This document shows, piece by piece, positions 43,563-54,373 of a stretch of DNA of 64,000 bases. The DNA comes from Orobanche coerulescens (Eukaryota; Streptophyta; Magnoliopsida; Lamiales; Orobanchaceae). Both the position numbers and the translations under genes were made by a program. The stretch covers positions 131,413,358 through 131,477,357 of the forward strand of contig CM065816.1 of the NCBI GenBank assembly GCA_033398695.1, given 5' to 3'. The notes beneath the pieces were generated by a model. That model made no database searches and had not been told where the DNA came from. It saw nothing but the letters and a program-made list of their open reading frames with translations. Numbering within the stretch: position 1 is the first letter of the stretch; each line of letters starts with the position of its first letter.

Positions 43563-45743
43563 TTGTTTATGCTTGGTAGGAGATCATTGGGAAACCCGAT
43601 TCTTCCACCCATAGATGAGGTTCAAAGAATTAGAGCACCAAAAATAATAGCGCAATCATCAATGGCGAACGACGAGAATAACCCGGATCTTGAAGAGCAC
43701 CAATTGCTTGAGAGAGAAAACATTCGTCAACCAAGGTTTCCGAGATATGATAATATTGGGCGCAATCAAGGGATGCCCGAAGCTCAACAAGGGAGATACT
43801 TCTATCCGAGACAACCACCCGTTGGAATGCAATATGGAGCGAATTATTATCCCGGACCTCAATATGGGATGGAGGCGAACTATAACATGCCGCAACAACC
43901 TCCGGTCGAACATCTTATGAGGGACTATGCAAAGCCCGTAGTGAACACCGCCATTTCATGCATCCAATTAGCACCGGCCGCAAGGAACTACCACATAAGC
44001 GGATTTCACATCGAGCAATTGCCCTCATTTCACGGATTAGCACAAGAGGATCCGTTATCATTCATCCGAGATTTCTATGTGGTGATTGATAACTTCCCAT
44101 TGAATGGGTTGAGCGAGGATCAACTACGAATGAAGTGTTTCCCTTATACACTAAAGGACGGGGCGAAACAATGGTTGATGACTTTGGTGCCCGGATCACT
44201 AAGAACATGGGATGAAGTTTACGATAAATTCATTACCAAGTACTTCTCTCATTCAAAGACTACACAATTGAGAGCCCAAATCTCAACATTCGGACAACAA
44301 GACGGAGAGGCATTTCATGAAGCATGGGACCGATTCAAGATGCTCCTCATTCAATGCCCACACCATCACTATCCGCTTCAACTACTTAATCAATTCTTCT
44401 ATGATGGGTTGACACAATATTGCCAAGGAGCGGTAGATAACGCCGCCGGTGGTTCGTTTTGGGGGTTAACGGAGAGACAAGCTTATGACGTATTTGAATT
44501 ATTGGGGGCTAATTCTCAACAAAAAAATGTGCGTGTTCATAGAGGAGTTGTGAACCAAGTAAGCGAGAAGGACGAGATGCAATCTAAAATCGATGAGTTA
44601 ATGAAGGAACTAAGACAACTCAAGATTCAAAATAAATCTTCGAGCTCACGAGTTTGCGAAATTTGTTGGGGACCCGGACATCATGCTAATTCTTGCCCTT
44701 ATATTTTTCCGGATGAACAAACCGAACAAGTTAATTGGGCTATGGGACAAAGCACGGGAAGGCCCGAGTGGGAGGAGAGGAGGAATAATTATGGCGGAAA
44801 CGCAAGAAATGCACCTCTCCCAAATACTTATCACCCGATGTCTTACGACGCAAATGTCCAAACTCAATACAACGGAGGAAACCGAGCCCAACAACCAACG
44901 CGAAGTGAACCACCTCCACAACAAAGGAACTCTCTTGAGGAGAGTATTGCGGCATTCATTAAGGAGGGCAAGGAAAACCGAGAGGATAACAATAAAAGGT
45001 TCGAATCTTTAGAAGTTTCGATGAAGAAAATGGAGATTCAAATTGGGCAACTTACTACCGAGGCATGCAAACAAGAAACGGGTAAACTACCAAGTCAACC
45101 CGAGCAAGTTCAAGCTATTACCACCATCCGAAGTGGTAAAGTGATAAATAAAGAGATAATTTCCGAAGCGAAAGAGAGGTGCGGTGAGAAAGAAGAATTG
45201 CCGAGTCAATCGGAGAAATCTATGGTGATTGAAGAGGATGAGTCGAACGATGAAGAAATCCGAGTAACTGCTACCCAATCTTGCGAGACTCGAATTCCTT
45301 GGGACAAATCTAAAGATCCAATCGAGAAGCCAATTGAAGAGAATAAGAGCGAACCGGTCAAATCAATGCATCGAAAGGAGGACCTAGAAAGCTTTGACAT
45401 GGAAGTTCTTTTCGTGGAGAAAGAAGTTCCCACTGTGAACTTAGGAGCGAGTATTAATTTAACACAAAAACCAATATACTCGCCACTAGGTTTGGGGGAG
45501 GTAATAGTCCCGATGGATTTCGTGATACCAAACATAGAAGAAACATCGCCAACAAAAATCACGTCACTTATTCTTCAAGGAAGACATTTAATGGTGACGA
45601 TGATAATGAAAATTGAAATGGTGACAAAAGCGCTCACAATGGAAATCCATGAAACCACTATCCATATCCTGACAAAGGAAAACGAGCAAAAAATGACGAG
45701 CTATGTGGATGGACCTGGCATATTTCCATTTAATCCCGGATAG
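43563..45743 (+). CDS. Gag protein with decayed protease tail (TR-GAG)
   Basis: Uninterrupted 726-residue ORF, the only coding region of its element. Gag forms the particle that packages the RNA. Residues about 148-320 are a PF03732-type gag core (LPSFHGLAQEDPLSFIRDF, GAKQWLMTLVPGSLRTWDEV). Residues 365-378 are one CCHC zinc knuckle, CEICWGPGHHANSC. ITTIRSGK at about 519-526 matches the ITLRSGK linker before protease in Athila/Tat polyproteins. Residues about 624-690 resemble protease (NLGASINL, PIYSPLGLGEV, LILQGRH, ALTMEIHETTI), but the catalytic Asp of DLGAS is Asn626 and the domain is shortened. N-terminus is Pro/Gln/Tyr-rich. A later Met at residue 34 is an alternative start. Confidence 0.88.
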   Translation: MFMLGRRSLGNPILPPIDEVQRIRAPKIIAQSSMANDENNPDLEEHQLLERENIRQPRFPRYDNIGRNQGMPEAQQGRYFYPRQPPVGMQYGANYYPGPQYGMEANYNMPQQPPVEHLMRDYAKPVVNTAISCIQLAPAARNYHISGFHIEQLPSFHGLAQEDPLSFIRDFYVVIDNFPLNGLSEDQLRMKCFPYTLKDGAKQWLMTLVPGSLRTWDEVYDKFITKYFSHSKTTQLRAQISTFGQQDGEAFHEAWDRFKMLLIQCPHHHYPLQLLNQFFYDGLTQYCQGAVDNAAGGSFWGLTERQAYDVFELLGANSQQKNVRVHRGVVNQVSEKDEMQSKIDELMKELRQLKIQNKSSSSRVCEICWGPGHHANSCPYIFPDEQTEQVNWAMGQSTGRPEWEERRNNYGGNARNAPLPNTYHPMSYDANVQTQYNGGNRAQQPTRSEPPPQQRNSLEESIAAFIKEGKENREDNNKRFESLEVSMKKMEIQIGQLTTEACKQETGKLPSQPEQVQAITTIRSGKVINKEIISEAKERCGEKEELPSQSEKSMVIEEDESNDEEIRVTATQSCETRIPWDKSKDPIEKPIEENKSEPVKSMHRKEDLESFDMEVLFVEKEVPTVNLGASINLTQKPIYSPLGLGEVIVPMDFVIPNIEETSPTKITSLILQGRHLMVTMIMKIEMVTKALTMEIHETTIHILTKENEQKMTSYVDGPGIFPFNPG

Positions 45744-47425
45744 AAGAATCCAAAGAAGTCGAGCTAAAGACTATAAAAAAGCGCTGCTTGGGAGGCAACC
45801 CAAGGGAGTTTTAAATTTTATCGCTTTTATTATTATTATTGCATTAATTTTGTTTTTGTCTATGGCGTGTGTAGGTAATCTAATAAAGGAGGTATTTATG
45901 GGAGGAAGAAGCCTAGCTTATTGAAAGTTGAGACCCGAGCACAAAGGATGGTGCCCCGCGATAAAAAAAAAAAACCACACTTCTTAATCCGGTAGTTTTA
46001 TTTTCTTTCTTTTTAATTTACATTTTCGCATTTTTCCTGACTTAATATTTCTGCTTGGGGATAAGCAAAGGTTTAGGTTTGGGGGGGTGCAACTTCTTCG
46101 ATTTTTATTTGTTTTTTTTGTTTGCGTGATGTTTGTTTCCTTTCTTTATTTTTTTTTCTTGCGTGATGTCGTAGTTGGATTGCAATAACCTTGTTAACTG
46201 TTGGGTATATGGATGATTAATCATGTTTGTGTTTGGCTCGTAGAGTTTAATAAATCTAATTGATTGCTTGACCTTGCGTGTGAATGTATAGTTTTTGGTT
46301 ACTTGATTTGACGTGTAAGGAATGAGTATGGTAGTCCAAAAGCCGTGAGTCCTTGTGCCTAATTAAACCGTTCACTTTTAGCGGTGAAATTCTTTCATGA
46401 GTGATTTCTCTTCTTATGGATTGTATTCTTTAGAACTTGCATGATTCTGTCGGATGACGTGTTGATATTTACATACGAGGAATGATTAGGGTGCCCATTT
46501 TTGTCTTGAACCTACTTATCTAAAAATATCCACCAATTCATATCAATATCCTTTGCTAGCCTCGTTGAGCCTTTAGCCGTAATTTTGTTTGAAAAACCCG
46601 CATCTTATTGCTCCATATCCAAAAGCCATAACTTACCCAAGTATTGGTCCACGTAAGAGCATGAGAGGGTATATTTGAAAAACGAAGGTGTGCAAAATTT
46701 TTGGTGTATAGAGGCAAAAATCTTCTCTCCCGTTCCCCTGAAAATAATAAGCCCCACAAAAAAAAGAGGGTGATCCTAATAATAATAGTGGGATAGAAAA
46801 AATAGGGGAGGAGAGGAGTGAGCCTAAGAAAAACAAAAGGGAAGTCGTTGGGTTGTGAGAAATAGGCCAATATCATAAGAATTACACTTAACAAGGCCTA
46901 GAAAAAAAAGAGGGAGATATATATACGGGAGAATTGAAGTAGAATGATCGATCTTGCTTTGAGTTTTATTTCATATATATGAGGATCGTATATGCTCTAC
47001 TTGGACTGAACTTGTAACTACTAGCCAAATTTTCCCAACCTGAGCCACAGCCCTGTTACAACCAAAAGTAAGACCCTATGACTCATGTTTTGTGAATATT
47101 GATGCGTTTGATGAAGAGAAGAAGTGCAAGCATATAGTAGAACTTTCCATTTGAATCGAGTTGAGCGTATTGACCTATCTAAACACTTGAGAGATGAGTG
47201 AATCGATATAATTCAGTGAGGGACTATTAAGACTTGTTTTCTTGCATGTTCGATCAAGTGCCATTGCTTTCCACTCATTTGTGAGTTTAGGCTTCCATGA
47301 TGAATTACGAGACTTTACGATACTTTTACATTCCCGGTTGATTGTATGTATACCCGATGATTAACTTGATTATTCAATCCTTCTCGTTTATTTGTCGTGT
47401 GTTTTATTTCTTTTTGCTTGAGGGC
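45744..47425. other. Non-coding internal region of the TR-GAG element
   Basis: No pol domain. Just after gag is TTGGGAGGCAACCCAAGG (45789-45806), an inverted-repeat motif often seen at this place in Athila/TR-GAG elements. A second polypurine-like block GGTTTAGGTTTGGGGGGGTGC lies at about 46070-46090, resembling the true tract at 47426-47452. Confidence 0.65.
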
Positions 47426-47452
47426 AAGCAAAGTTTAGGTTTGGGGGGGATT
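47426..47452 (+). other. Polypurine tract of the TR-GAG element
   Basis: CAAAGTTTAGGTTTGGGGGGGATT directly before the 3' LTR. Confidence 0.8.
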
Positions 47453-49275
47453 TGATGAGTCGATTTTTGATCGTCTCATTCTGTTATATCGAGTCGCACT
47501 TTCATTTGTTTTCGAGTGTTTTTGCCCTTTTTACGCGTGGTATGTTGTGTTTTTGTTTTGTAGGTATCCGGACGAAGATTGTGGTGAAATATGCGCTTTT
47601 ATGGCCAATGTTGGAGTTTATGACGATCAAGAGCGCGAACGGGGCCTAAAACGACGAAAGATTTAAGCAGTATCGGTCGAATCTCCTAAATACCAGAATC
47701 TCCACTCCGAATTGAGATGTATTCTCCTTTGATATAAATTCCTCGTGAAATTAGCTTCGAAACGGTATATCATATGCTAAAATCCGAGGTGAATTGATAC
47801 AAGAACGAAGGATCATGCCGAAGAAGACCAAAAACCGGACTAGGCTGCACCAGGCAACCGGACTAGGCTGCGACAGGCGCTCGGCTGCATCAGGTAACTC
47901 GGCCGTGCCATGGGACACGGCCGGGTCTCATTCCAGCGCGAACTGCACTTTCCGGATGAGAAGAACTCGACCGTGCCTTTTGGGACACGGCCGAGTCACT
48001 ATCGGCCATTTCGCCTTTCCCACATAGTCTTTGCCGCAGCCGTGTCACGGGACACGGCCGAGCCCCTTGACAGACTACTTTCCGTTATTCAGCGCAGTGC
48101 GACACGGCCGTGTCCCAGGACACGGGCCGTGCCACTTTTCGGTTCATGTCACTTTCCTTGACATTTTTGCACAACTTTAAGCCTTTGTCTTGATTTCTTT
48201 GGATATAAAACAAAGGGGAGTGACCCCTTGAGAGGTGTACTTGTCTTGTGAAGAAGATATTTTGTGGAAAAACACAAGATTAGGGAGGAAAAACACCAAA
48301 AGAGTGGGAAAGAGAGAGATTTTCATCATCTTCCTTGTGTGTTCTTGGAGTGAGAAAAATACTTTAGTGAGATATAATAATTCCTTGTATAAATTTGTTG
48401 TGAGTTCTTGTAAGAAGATCATCAAACCTTCATCGGGAATTCGATTTCGGCATTTACAAGGGAAGTTTTTACCATGTTTTGTTCTTCAATTTCCATTATT
48501 GTTGTTGAATTAATCATGTGTGGCTAAACACTTCATATGGGTTTTTAGATATAGCCACACACATGTTTTTGATTATTAGTTCCTTTTTATTTTCCGGATA
48601 AAGTTTGGGATTGTTCCTCTTGTTCGTTCTTCGTTTAAGAACTTTTGAATTAGATCATCAAACCTTTTTCATTGTTGTTATTATTATTCGAATCGAGGGT
48701 TTTTATCGGTGTTCGCCATCAAACGACCCGAAGAAAAAGCGATTGTGAATGTTCTCGAGCTTTTTCGCGATCTTTTAACGATTTACCTCATCAAAAGTAG
48801 TCGGTTAATTGATTGTTAGCTAGGTTTCGTCCCCATCAAAAGAGTATCCCTTAATTTTCGTTGAGAACAATCGTGATTTTTAGAATTTCCGCCATCAAAC
48901 GGATTTCTTTTAATCGTGAGCAATCGATAATTCCTAACCTTATTTATTTGAGTATCGGAACTAATAATTGATTACGTGTGTGTCGGTGACTCTAAATTCC
49001 CATATTAATCTCATTATTGTTATCTCTCATTTATCCGACTATCAAATTGGTGTTGTTATCACTTAGTTCAATTTAAATTTTGTGCATTAGTAATTGTAAT
49101 CATTATCAACCGATGATGTATTTTAATTTAATTTACTTTAGTTCATTCGACTACTTGCCGAACATTATCGAATTTTAAACCGTTTCCAATTCCTCGAGAG
49201 ATCGACCTCGGAGTTACTTGCCGCTTACTACAAGAGCGATTCGTACACTTGCGAGTATTTAATTTGAATCCATCA
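47453..49275 (+). repeat. 3' LTR of the TR-GAG element
   Basis: Starts TGATGAGTCG and ends ATCCATCA, followed by TSD CCTAT. Pairs with the 5' LTR over its whole length; differences cluster in CAG/CTG/CCAGG spots near 47830-47890. Confidence 0.9.
47898..48135 (+). promoter_or_regulatory. GACACGGCCGTGTC palindrome cluster (right TR-GAG LTR)
   Basis: Same array as in the left LTR, about 70 bases upstream of TATAAAA at 48204-48210. Confidence 0.8.
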
Positions 49276-50843
49276 CCTATAGCTAATCATAAGGGAGACA
49301 CAGTTGGAAAATTGGTTTATGAATGTTTGCAGAAATGGGAGATTGAAAGGGTTTTCGCAGTTACCGTTGATAATGCTTCATCAAGTGATGGGGCTATAAG
49401 GTTTTTGAAAAACATGCTTAGAGGACCAAATGCTATAATGGATTGCAGGTATATGCATTTAAGGTGTTGTGCATCTTGTCGTGAGAGATGGATTGGCCGA
49501 GCAAGATGAACCCCTCGCAAAAATTAGATATGCAGTGAGGTATGTTAGGTCATCTCCTCCTATGGGTGCAAGGTTTAGAGAATGTGTTGAAAAGGTTAAA
49601 ATTGGTTGCAAGAAAAAAACATGCCTTGATGTAGAGATTAGGTGGAATTCAACCTTTTTAACGTTGGAAACTGCAGTTGAGTATGTTGATGCTTTTGAAA
49701 GGACGAAATTGGTAGATTACCAGTTTAAATCATACTTTTATACTGGTGATGAAGATGAATGTGAGAGTAATACAAGGAAGAGAAAAAAGGAAAAAACAAT
49801 TATGGGTCCTCCAGAAGCAATGGATTGAGAGAATGCTAGACAGTTCATTGAGTACTTAAGGTATTTTACAATGTTACCAATTTGATCTCTGGGTCAAAGT
49901 ATGTCACTTCCAATATTTTTTGTGAACTTAGTGAGTATGCATGCAAGCATCTCACACATGTGTGCTAGTGTTGACGAAAGAGGAGAAGAAAATGGCTCAT
50001 TCAATGAAAGCTAAATATGACAAGTATTGGGAGAATATGAACAATATGAATCCATTATTATATGTTGCGGTGGTTTTAAATCCCATAAATAAAATGTGCT
50101 TTCTTGAGTGGTGCTTAGGAGAAATTTATGGACATCTTCTCCAAAAACCCAGGAAGTTTGTGAAAGAGTGATTGCAATATTAATTGGATTATTTGATCAA
50201 TACAAACTTAAAGCAGAAAAAGAGTGTCGTGGGAGCAAGGAACAATCTTCATCTTCAAAGTCTATTGGGGCCTCTAATTTAAACATTGATGCTAAAGTGA
50301 ACTTGGAAGCAAATTTTTTGAAGTATTAGCAAGAACGAGGTGTGGAGAATAAATAAGATGTAGAGATATATTTATCAGATGGAAAGGAAAAACGGGACGA
50401 GAAGTTTGACGTTTTAAATTGGTGGAAGACTAACTCTTTAAAATTTTCGATACTTTCTAAAATTACTAGACATGCCCAGGGAATGCCAATATCCACCGTC
50501 GCTTCGCAGTCGGCATTTAGCACCGTGGTAGGGTGATTGAATTGACCCATTTAGAAGTTCTCTTACTCCTAAAACTACTGAAGCTTTAATATGTACGCAA
50601 GATTGGATTCGTTCTTCACCAACAGATCTTGAGCTACCGGATGTGCATGCTAAAGCCATTGAGGAATTGCAAGACAAATTGGAGAAAATTGAAATGGGTA
50701 TGGATTTTTATATCATCATTTCATTTTTCATATATTATATTATATAGTTAGTATATTTTGAATTATTCAGCTGTTTTTTTCATCTTGTAGATGCATTCGG
50801 GAGTGGAGCCAAATTCTTTGCGCCTTATATGGTTGATGATTAA

Positions 50844-51590
50844 TTCTTAATTTGGTATGATTTCTTTTATCTTGTGCTATAACAGTATAACACGAGAATT
50901 ATATACTCTCTTAGGTTGCATGATAATCCATATAGCTAGAAACATGTTAAGAGTTCCTATAAGTACTATTAGATTATTCAGACAAAGAGAAGGAATTGTG
51001 AATTTACTCCAACATGGTGTACTGCTACAATTTGATATTATTGTTCACTTAGCCATTCTATTTGGATTAACTAAATAGTAATGAATTTGTGCAACTACAA
51101 TAATAACTATTTGGAATCACTATAAGCTCTTATACCATGGTGTACTTGATTTAAGTATTGCTATTTTCTATCAATAAAGGAGAAAGCATTGTGAAATAGT
51201 ATTTTTGCATTCCGACTTTATGTCTCTGAGTATGTACATAAACTTATTTGAGTTCTTTTAAAATGATGATATATTTACTACTATATTTTTCCTCCTCTAT
51301 TCCAGTGATAATGATTTTTTGTTGATAGGAGAGACATAGAAGACAACCATGGATTGAGAACGAGGAACTTTTTTTGCTGCTATAACAAATTTATTATATT
51401 TCTTTGGCCATCCATTTGGCTTTTTTCTTGTTTTTTTGTCCTCCAAAATAAAACTCATAGAACTTAAATTTTGGATTATGTGTGGTGTTTGATTTTGTTT
51501 AACTATCAATTTTTGATTTATGGGTTTACTTTACTCGAGTTTTTTATGTTTTTCTATGAACGGGAAAAACCGAAAATACGCCGTACCGAT
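50844..51590. other. 3' non-coding part of hAT-1
   Basis: Follows the transposase stop. No gene recognised. GGGAAAAACCGAAAATACGC near 51561 begins the CCGAA-rich subterminal zone of the element. Confidence 0.5.
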
Positions 51591-53582
51591 TGTAACACCC
51601 CCAAGTTATTCAGGGTATATTACAGCGCCGTGAGCCCCGCCTTGGGACCCACAAGGCTAAACATACTCGGAACTATAAATTTTGACCGAGAGGGTCTACA
51701 TACAATGAAATAAAGAACAATACAAAGGGTATTCAAACCATATCCAATCTATCCAAATACATCACAACACAAAAACAATACTTCGGCAACGCAGGCCGGA
51801 ACATCAGGGAAACTGAAAAGCAATACTCGAGTATTCAATAACCATTCCAGTACAGCAACACTGAATGGAGGACAACTGGAGATAAGACACAGTATCACGC
51901 TTGCCCATCATCTTCATGCCGCCCCGATACCTGCCTGTCCGCTCTCCTGGAACCTGAAATACATGAAAAGTATTTCCCCCATAAAGGGGTTAGCCGTCGA
52001 ATAGCTAGTGCAAGTATATCGTATATGAAACACAATACTCCTCGACAATAAAGTAAAAGTAACCGTCAATTCATCAATTCACGACTAGTATTCTGGAATA
52101 ATTAAATTTCATAGCATCACTTCAATACATACATGATCAACCATGGAACCACACGAGAGGCTACGGAACCCTCAGAGGACCCGTCGGTCCGTCCCAGAGT
52201 GGTTAACTCATATTATCCGTGGAATCACACCAGAGGCTACGAAACCCTCAGGGGACCCGTCAGTCCATTCCAGAGTGGATATAAACAATCATGCCATCAT
52301 ATATCTTACTTTCAAAGTCGAGAACGTACAATCATAAATATATACTTGCTTTTGAGGCATCGAGAAATCGAACGGAAAAGAGTATGAGTTCGGTAGGTCC
52401 AAGAACGCATTTCCGGTACCTAAACGATTCGCAAGGGATATGAAAATCAATAATCCATACTCATAACTCACGAAGAAACTCCCGAAACCCGCCTACGATT
52501 CGCGAAACTACAAGGGTAAACAACTAGAGGTGGGAAAAATCACCCAAACCCTCACAAGTCCGAACACGGCACAAACCAACCCATAAAATCGTAGGGGAAA
52601 TATGTATACGGGGTATATACTTCATAATCTCAAGGTTCTCAAGCTCCAAAACGGATAAATCGGACGAATCTAAGAAAAAACCCCAAAATTCCCAAAATTA
52701 GGGTTCTAAAGATTTTTACCTTGATTTGGAAGATGTAATGGATTAGATGTTGTGAAATCTTTGTTCTCCAACCAAAGATGTTGATATATGAAGAAGGATC
52801 GCCTCCAAACTCCCCGAATTGCCCAAGTCTCGCTGCTCCCGATCGGAAATGTGAGAAGGATGAAAAAAATGACGAAATGGAAGTCAACTGTCCAATATAT
52901 ACTTGCTCAATCTAGTGCACGCTACGCATCAATTATTAGCGTGCGCTAGCGGGGTCACCGGGTAGTCCAGTGGCTTCTGCCAGCCTCGTTAGCGTGCGAT
53001 AGGTAAAACCGTTGCGTGCACTAATCGCCTTCCTTTAGCGTGCGCTACCTGGGAGTTGGTGTCCAGAAATTGGAGTACAGAACCTACTGTCCTCTGTCCT
53101 GCTCGAGTCTTAGAGTGCGCTGCTGTGATAGCTTAGCGTAGCCGAAGCCTGGCATATGTTACCTGATAGTCCAGACAGTCTGACAACCTCACTGCCTCTG
53201 CCGACCCAGCCCGTTAGCGTGCGCTACGGATGTGTTAGAGCGCGCTACTGACCACGAATAGCGTGCGCTAGCTAACTCCTAGCGTGCGCTAACTGCTAGT
53301 CCAGAGAGCAGAACTGCCTCTGCCCTATCTGATCTCTTAGCGCGCGCTAAGGCTCAAAGCTAGTGTCCGCTACTCAAGAAGAATTAGCGTGCGTTAGCCT
53401 AGGCCTAGCGTGCGCTCTCTCTCTGACCCAGAACACTTCCGAAAGGTCTAAACAACACGATCAAGATCCAAACAAGGTACAAAACTCTATAACAACATCG
53501 ACAACTTCACAAAGAGTTTACAGAGCGATAAAATAGGAAGAACGGCAAGGTCAAACAGTTAATAAAAAGTGCGGGTATTACA
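51591..53582 (-). repeat. Solo LTR D (gypsy type), TSD CCGAT
   Basis: TGTAACACCC...GGGTATTACA with perfect 5-base repeats CCGAT (51586-51590 and 53583-53587). Closely related to solo LTR B along its length. A TATATA box lies near 52895-52901 on minus. Inserted in the right subterminal part of hAT-1. Confidence 0.92.
52913..53425 (-). promoter_or_regulatory. TTAGCGCACGCTAA-type cluster in solo LTR D
   Basis: About 15 copies, more degenerate than in B (for example TTAGAGTGCGCTG, CTAGTGTCCGCTAC), ending about 12 bases upstream of the TATA box on minus. Confidence 0.85.
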
Positions 53583-53712
53583 CCGATGTTATCCAGAACC
53601 GAACTACCGAACCGGGAAAAAACCAAATTTGTATGATATTAAATCTAATAAACCGAAGTTCTTTGGTATGGTATCGATTTACCCTAAAACCATACCATGT
53701 ACCATGCACACT

Positions 53713-54339
53713 AGGGGTGGGCTCGGTTCTATTCGGTTCAGGTTTTGACCGAAATTGAGAACCAAACCAAATATTCGATTTCGGTTTGGTTCGGTTTTTT
53801 TTGAAGTTCGGTTCGGTTAAATTAGGTTTTATAAATATTCGGTTCGGTTTAAATTTGGTTTGATATTTTTCGGTTCTTCACAATATAAATTCAAATATTA
53901 TATACAATAGAATAAGTTATATATAACAACAAGCCAACAAGAGTTATATATATGCTCAAGATAAAAGCTAGTTGCATAACAATTTACAAATATCTCAAAA
54001 CATATAACAATCACAAATCACATTAATTCATTTTTCAACCTAAATTAGTTGAATCACAAATTATATAAGCATATTATCGGTCCTCCTTAGACCCATGAGG
54101 GTCTTAAAAAATGAAAACAAATTACACTAAAGTCACAAACACACGGACGACATCGGTTTCGTATGTTGACTTTGACTTCGATCTATTTCGGTCCGGTTTG
54201 ATTCTGTCCAACCCCGAACCGAGAACCGAACCAAATCAGTTCGGTTCTGTTCTGTTTTATATTTTCTGTTCGATCTTATTCGATTTTGATTTTTCGATTT
54301 TTTTTCGGGTTTTCTCTCGGTTCCGAAATACCACCCTTA
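53713..54339. mobile_element. Small hAT-like MITE inside the hAT-1 right TIR
   Basis: A 627-base element with inverted ends AGGGGTGGGCTCGGTTC and TAAGGGTGG...CGGAACCGAG, rich in GGTTCGGTTT repeats on the left and their inverse on the right. Flanked by TGCACACT (53705-53712) and TGCAGACT (54340-54347), 7 of 8 alike, matching an 8-base hAT TSD. No transposase. Confidence 0.75.
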
Positions 54340-54373
54340 TGCAGACTCCTAAAACAAATTATAAGAATTGTTG

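Larger units (their letters stand above)
41593..49275 (+). mobile_element. TR-GAG non-autonomous LTR retrotransposon, TSD CCTAT
   Basis: A 7683-base plus-strand element with nearly identical LTRs (41593-43427 and 47453-49275), perfect 5-base repeats CCTAT (41588-41592 and 49276-49280), PBS TGGCGCCGTTGCCGGGGA and a polypurine tract TTTGGGGGGGA. The only long ORF is gag, with a shrunken protease remnant; RT, RNase H and integrase are absent. This fits the TR-GAG class, thought to be mobilised by an autonomous relative. PBS and the gag-to-protease linker suggest an Athila-related parent. It interrupts the hAT-1 transposase core. Confidence 0.9.
32265..50843 (+). pseudogene. hAT-1 transposase gene, interrupted by two retrotransposons
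   Basis: RICESLEEPER-like hAT transposase. A splice acceptor (TTTTGCAG) directly precedes ATG at 32265, so a 5' UTR intron is likely. Coding pieces are 32265-32274, 40920-41592, 49281-50697 and a last exon 50791-50843 ending FFAPYMVDD-stop. Motifs: BED zinc finger CPYCKMI...NGTQGLKNHL near 41080-41165, SLTTDTWSS (first catalytic Asp) near 41480, VFAVTVDNASSSDGA (second) near 49350, IRWNSTFLTL near 49640, and the dimerisation block FDVLNWWKTNSLKF...PISTVASQSAFST near 50410-50525. Stops occur at about 41068, 41149 and 49829, with frame changes in between. Insertions: gypsy C in codon 4 and a TR-GAG at the PIANHKGD block. Confidence 0.88.
26901..54351 (+). mobile_element. hAT-1 element (RICESLEEPER-like), heavily nested
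   Basis: Left end TAGGGGTGTGCA at 26901. The right end TGCAGACTCCTA (54340-54351) is its inverted copy with two changes; the second copy of this end, TGCACACT (53705-53712), differs at only one place. Flanking 8-base repeats are AAATAAAT (26893-26900) and AAACAAAT (54352-54359), 7 of 8 alike. Both ends have ACCGAA/GGTATGGTA-rich subterminal sequence, as in many plant hAT elements. It contains one transposase gene on plus and five or more later insertions, which together account for most of its 27 kb. Removing them leaves roughly 6-7 kb. Confidence 0.75.
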
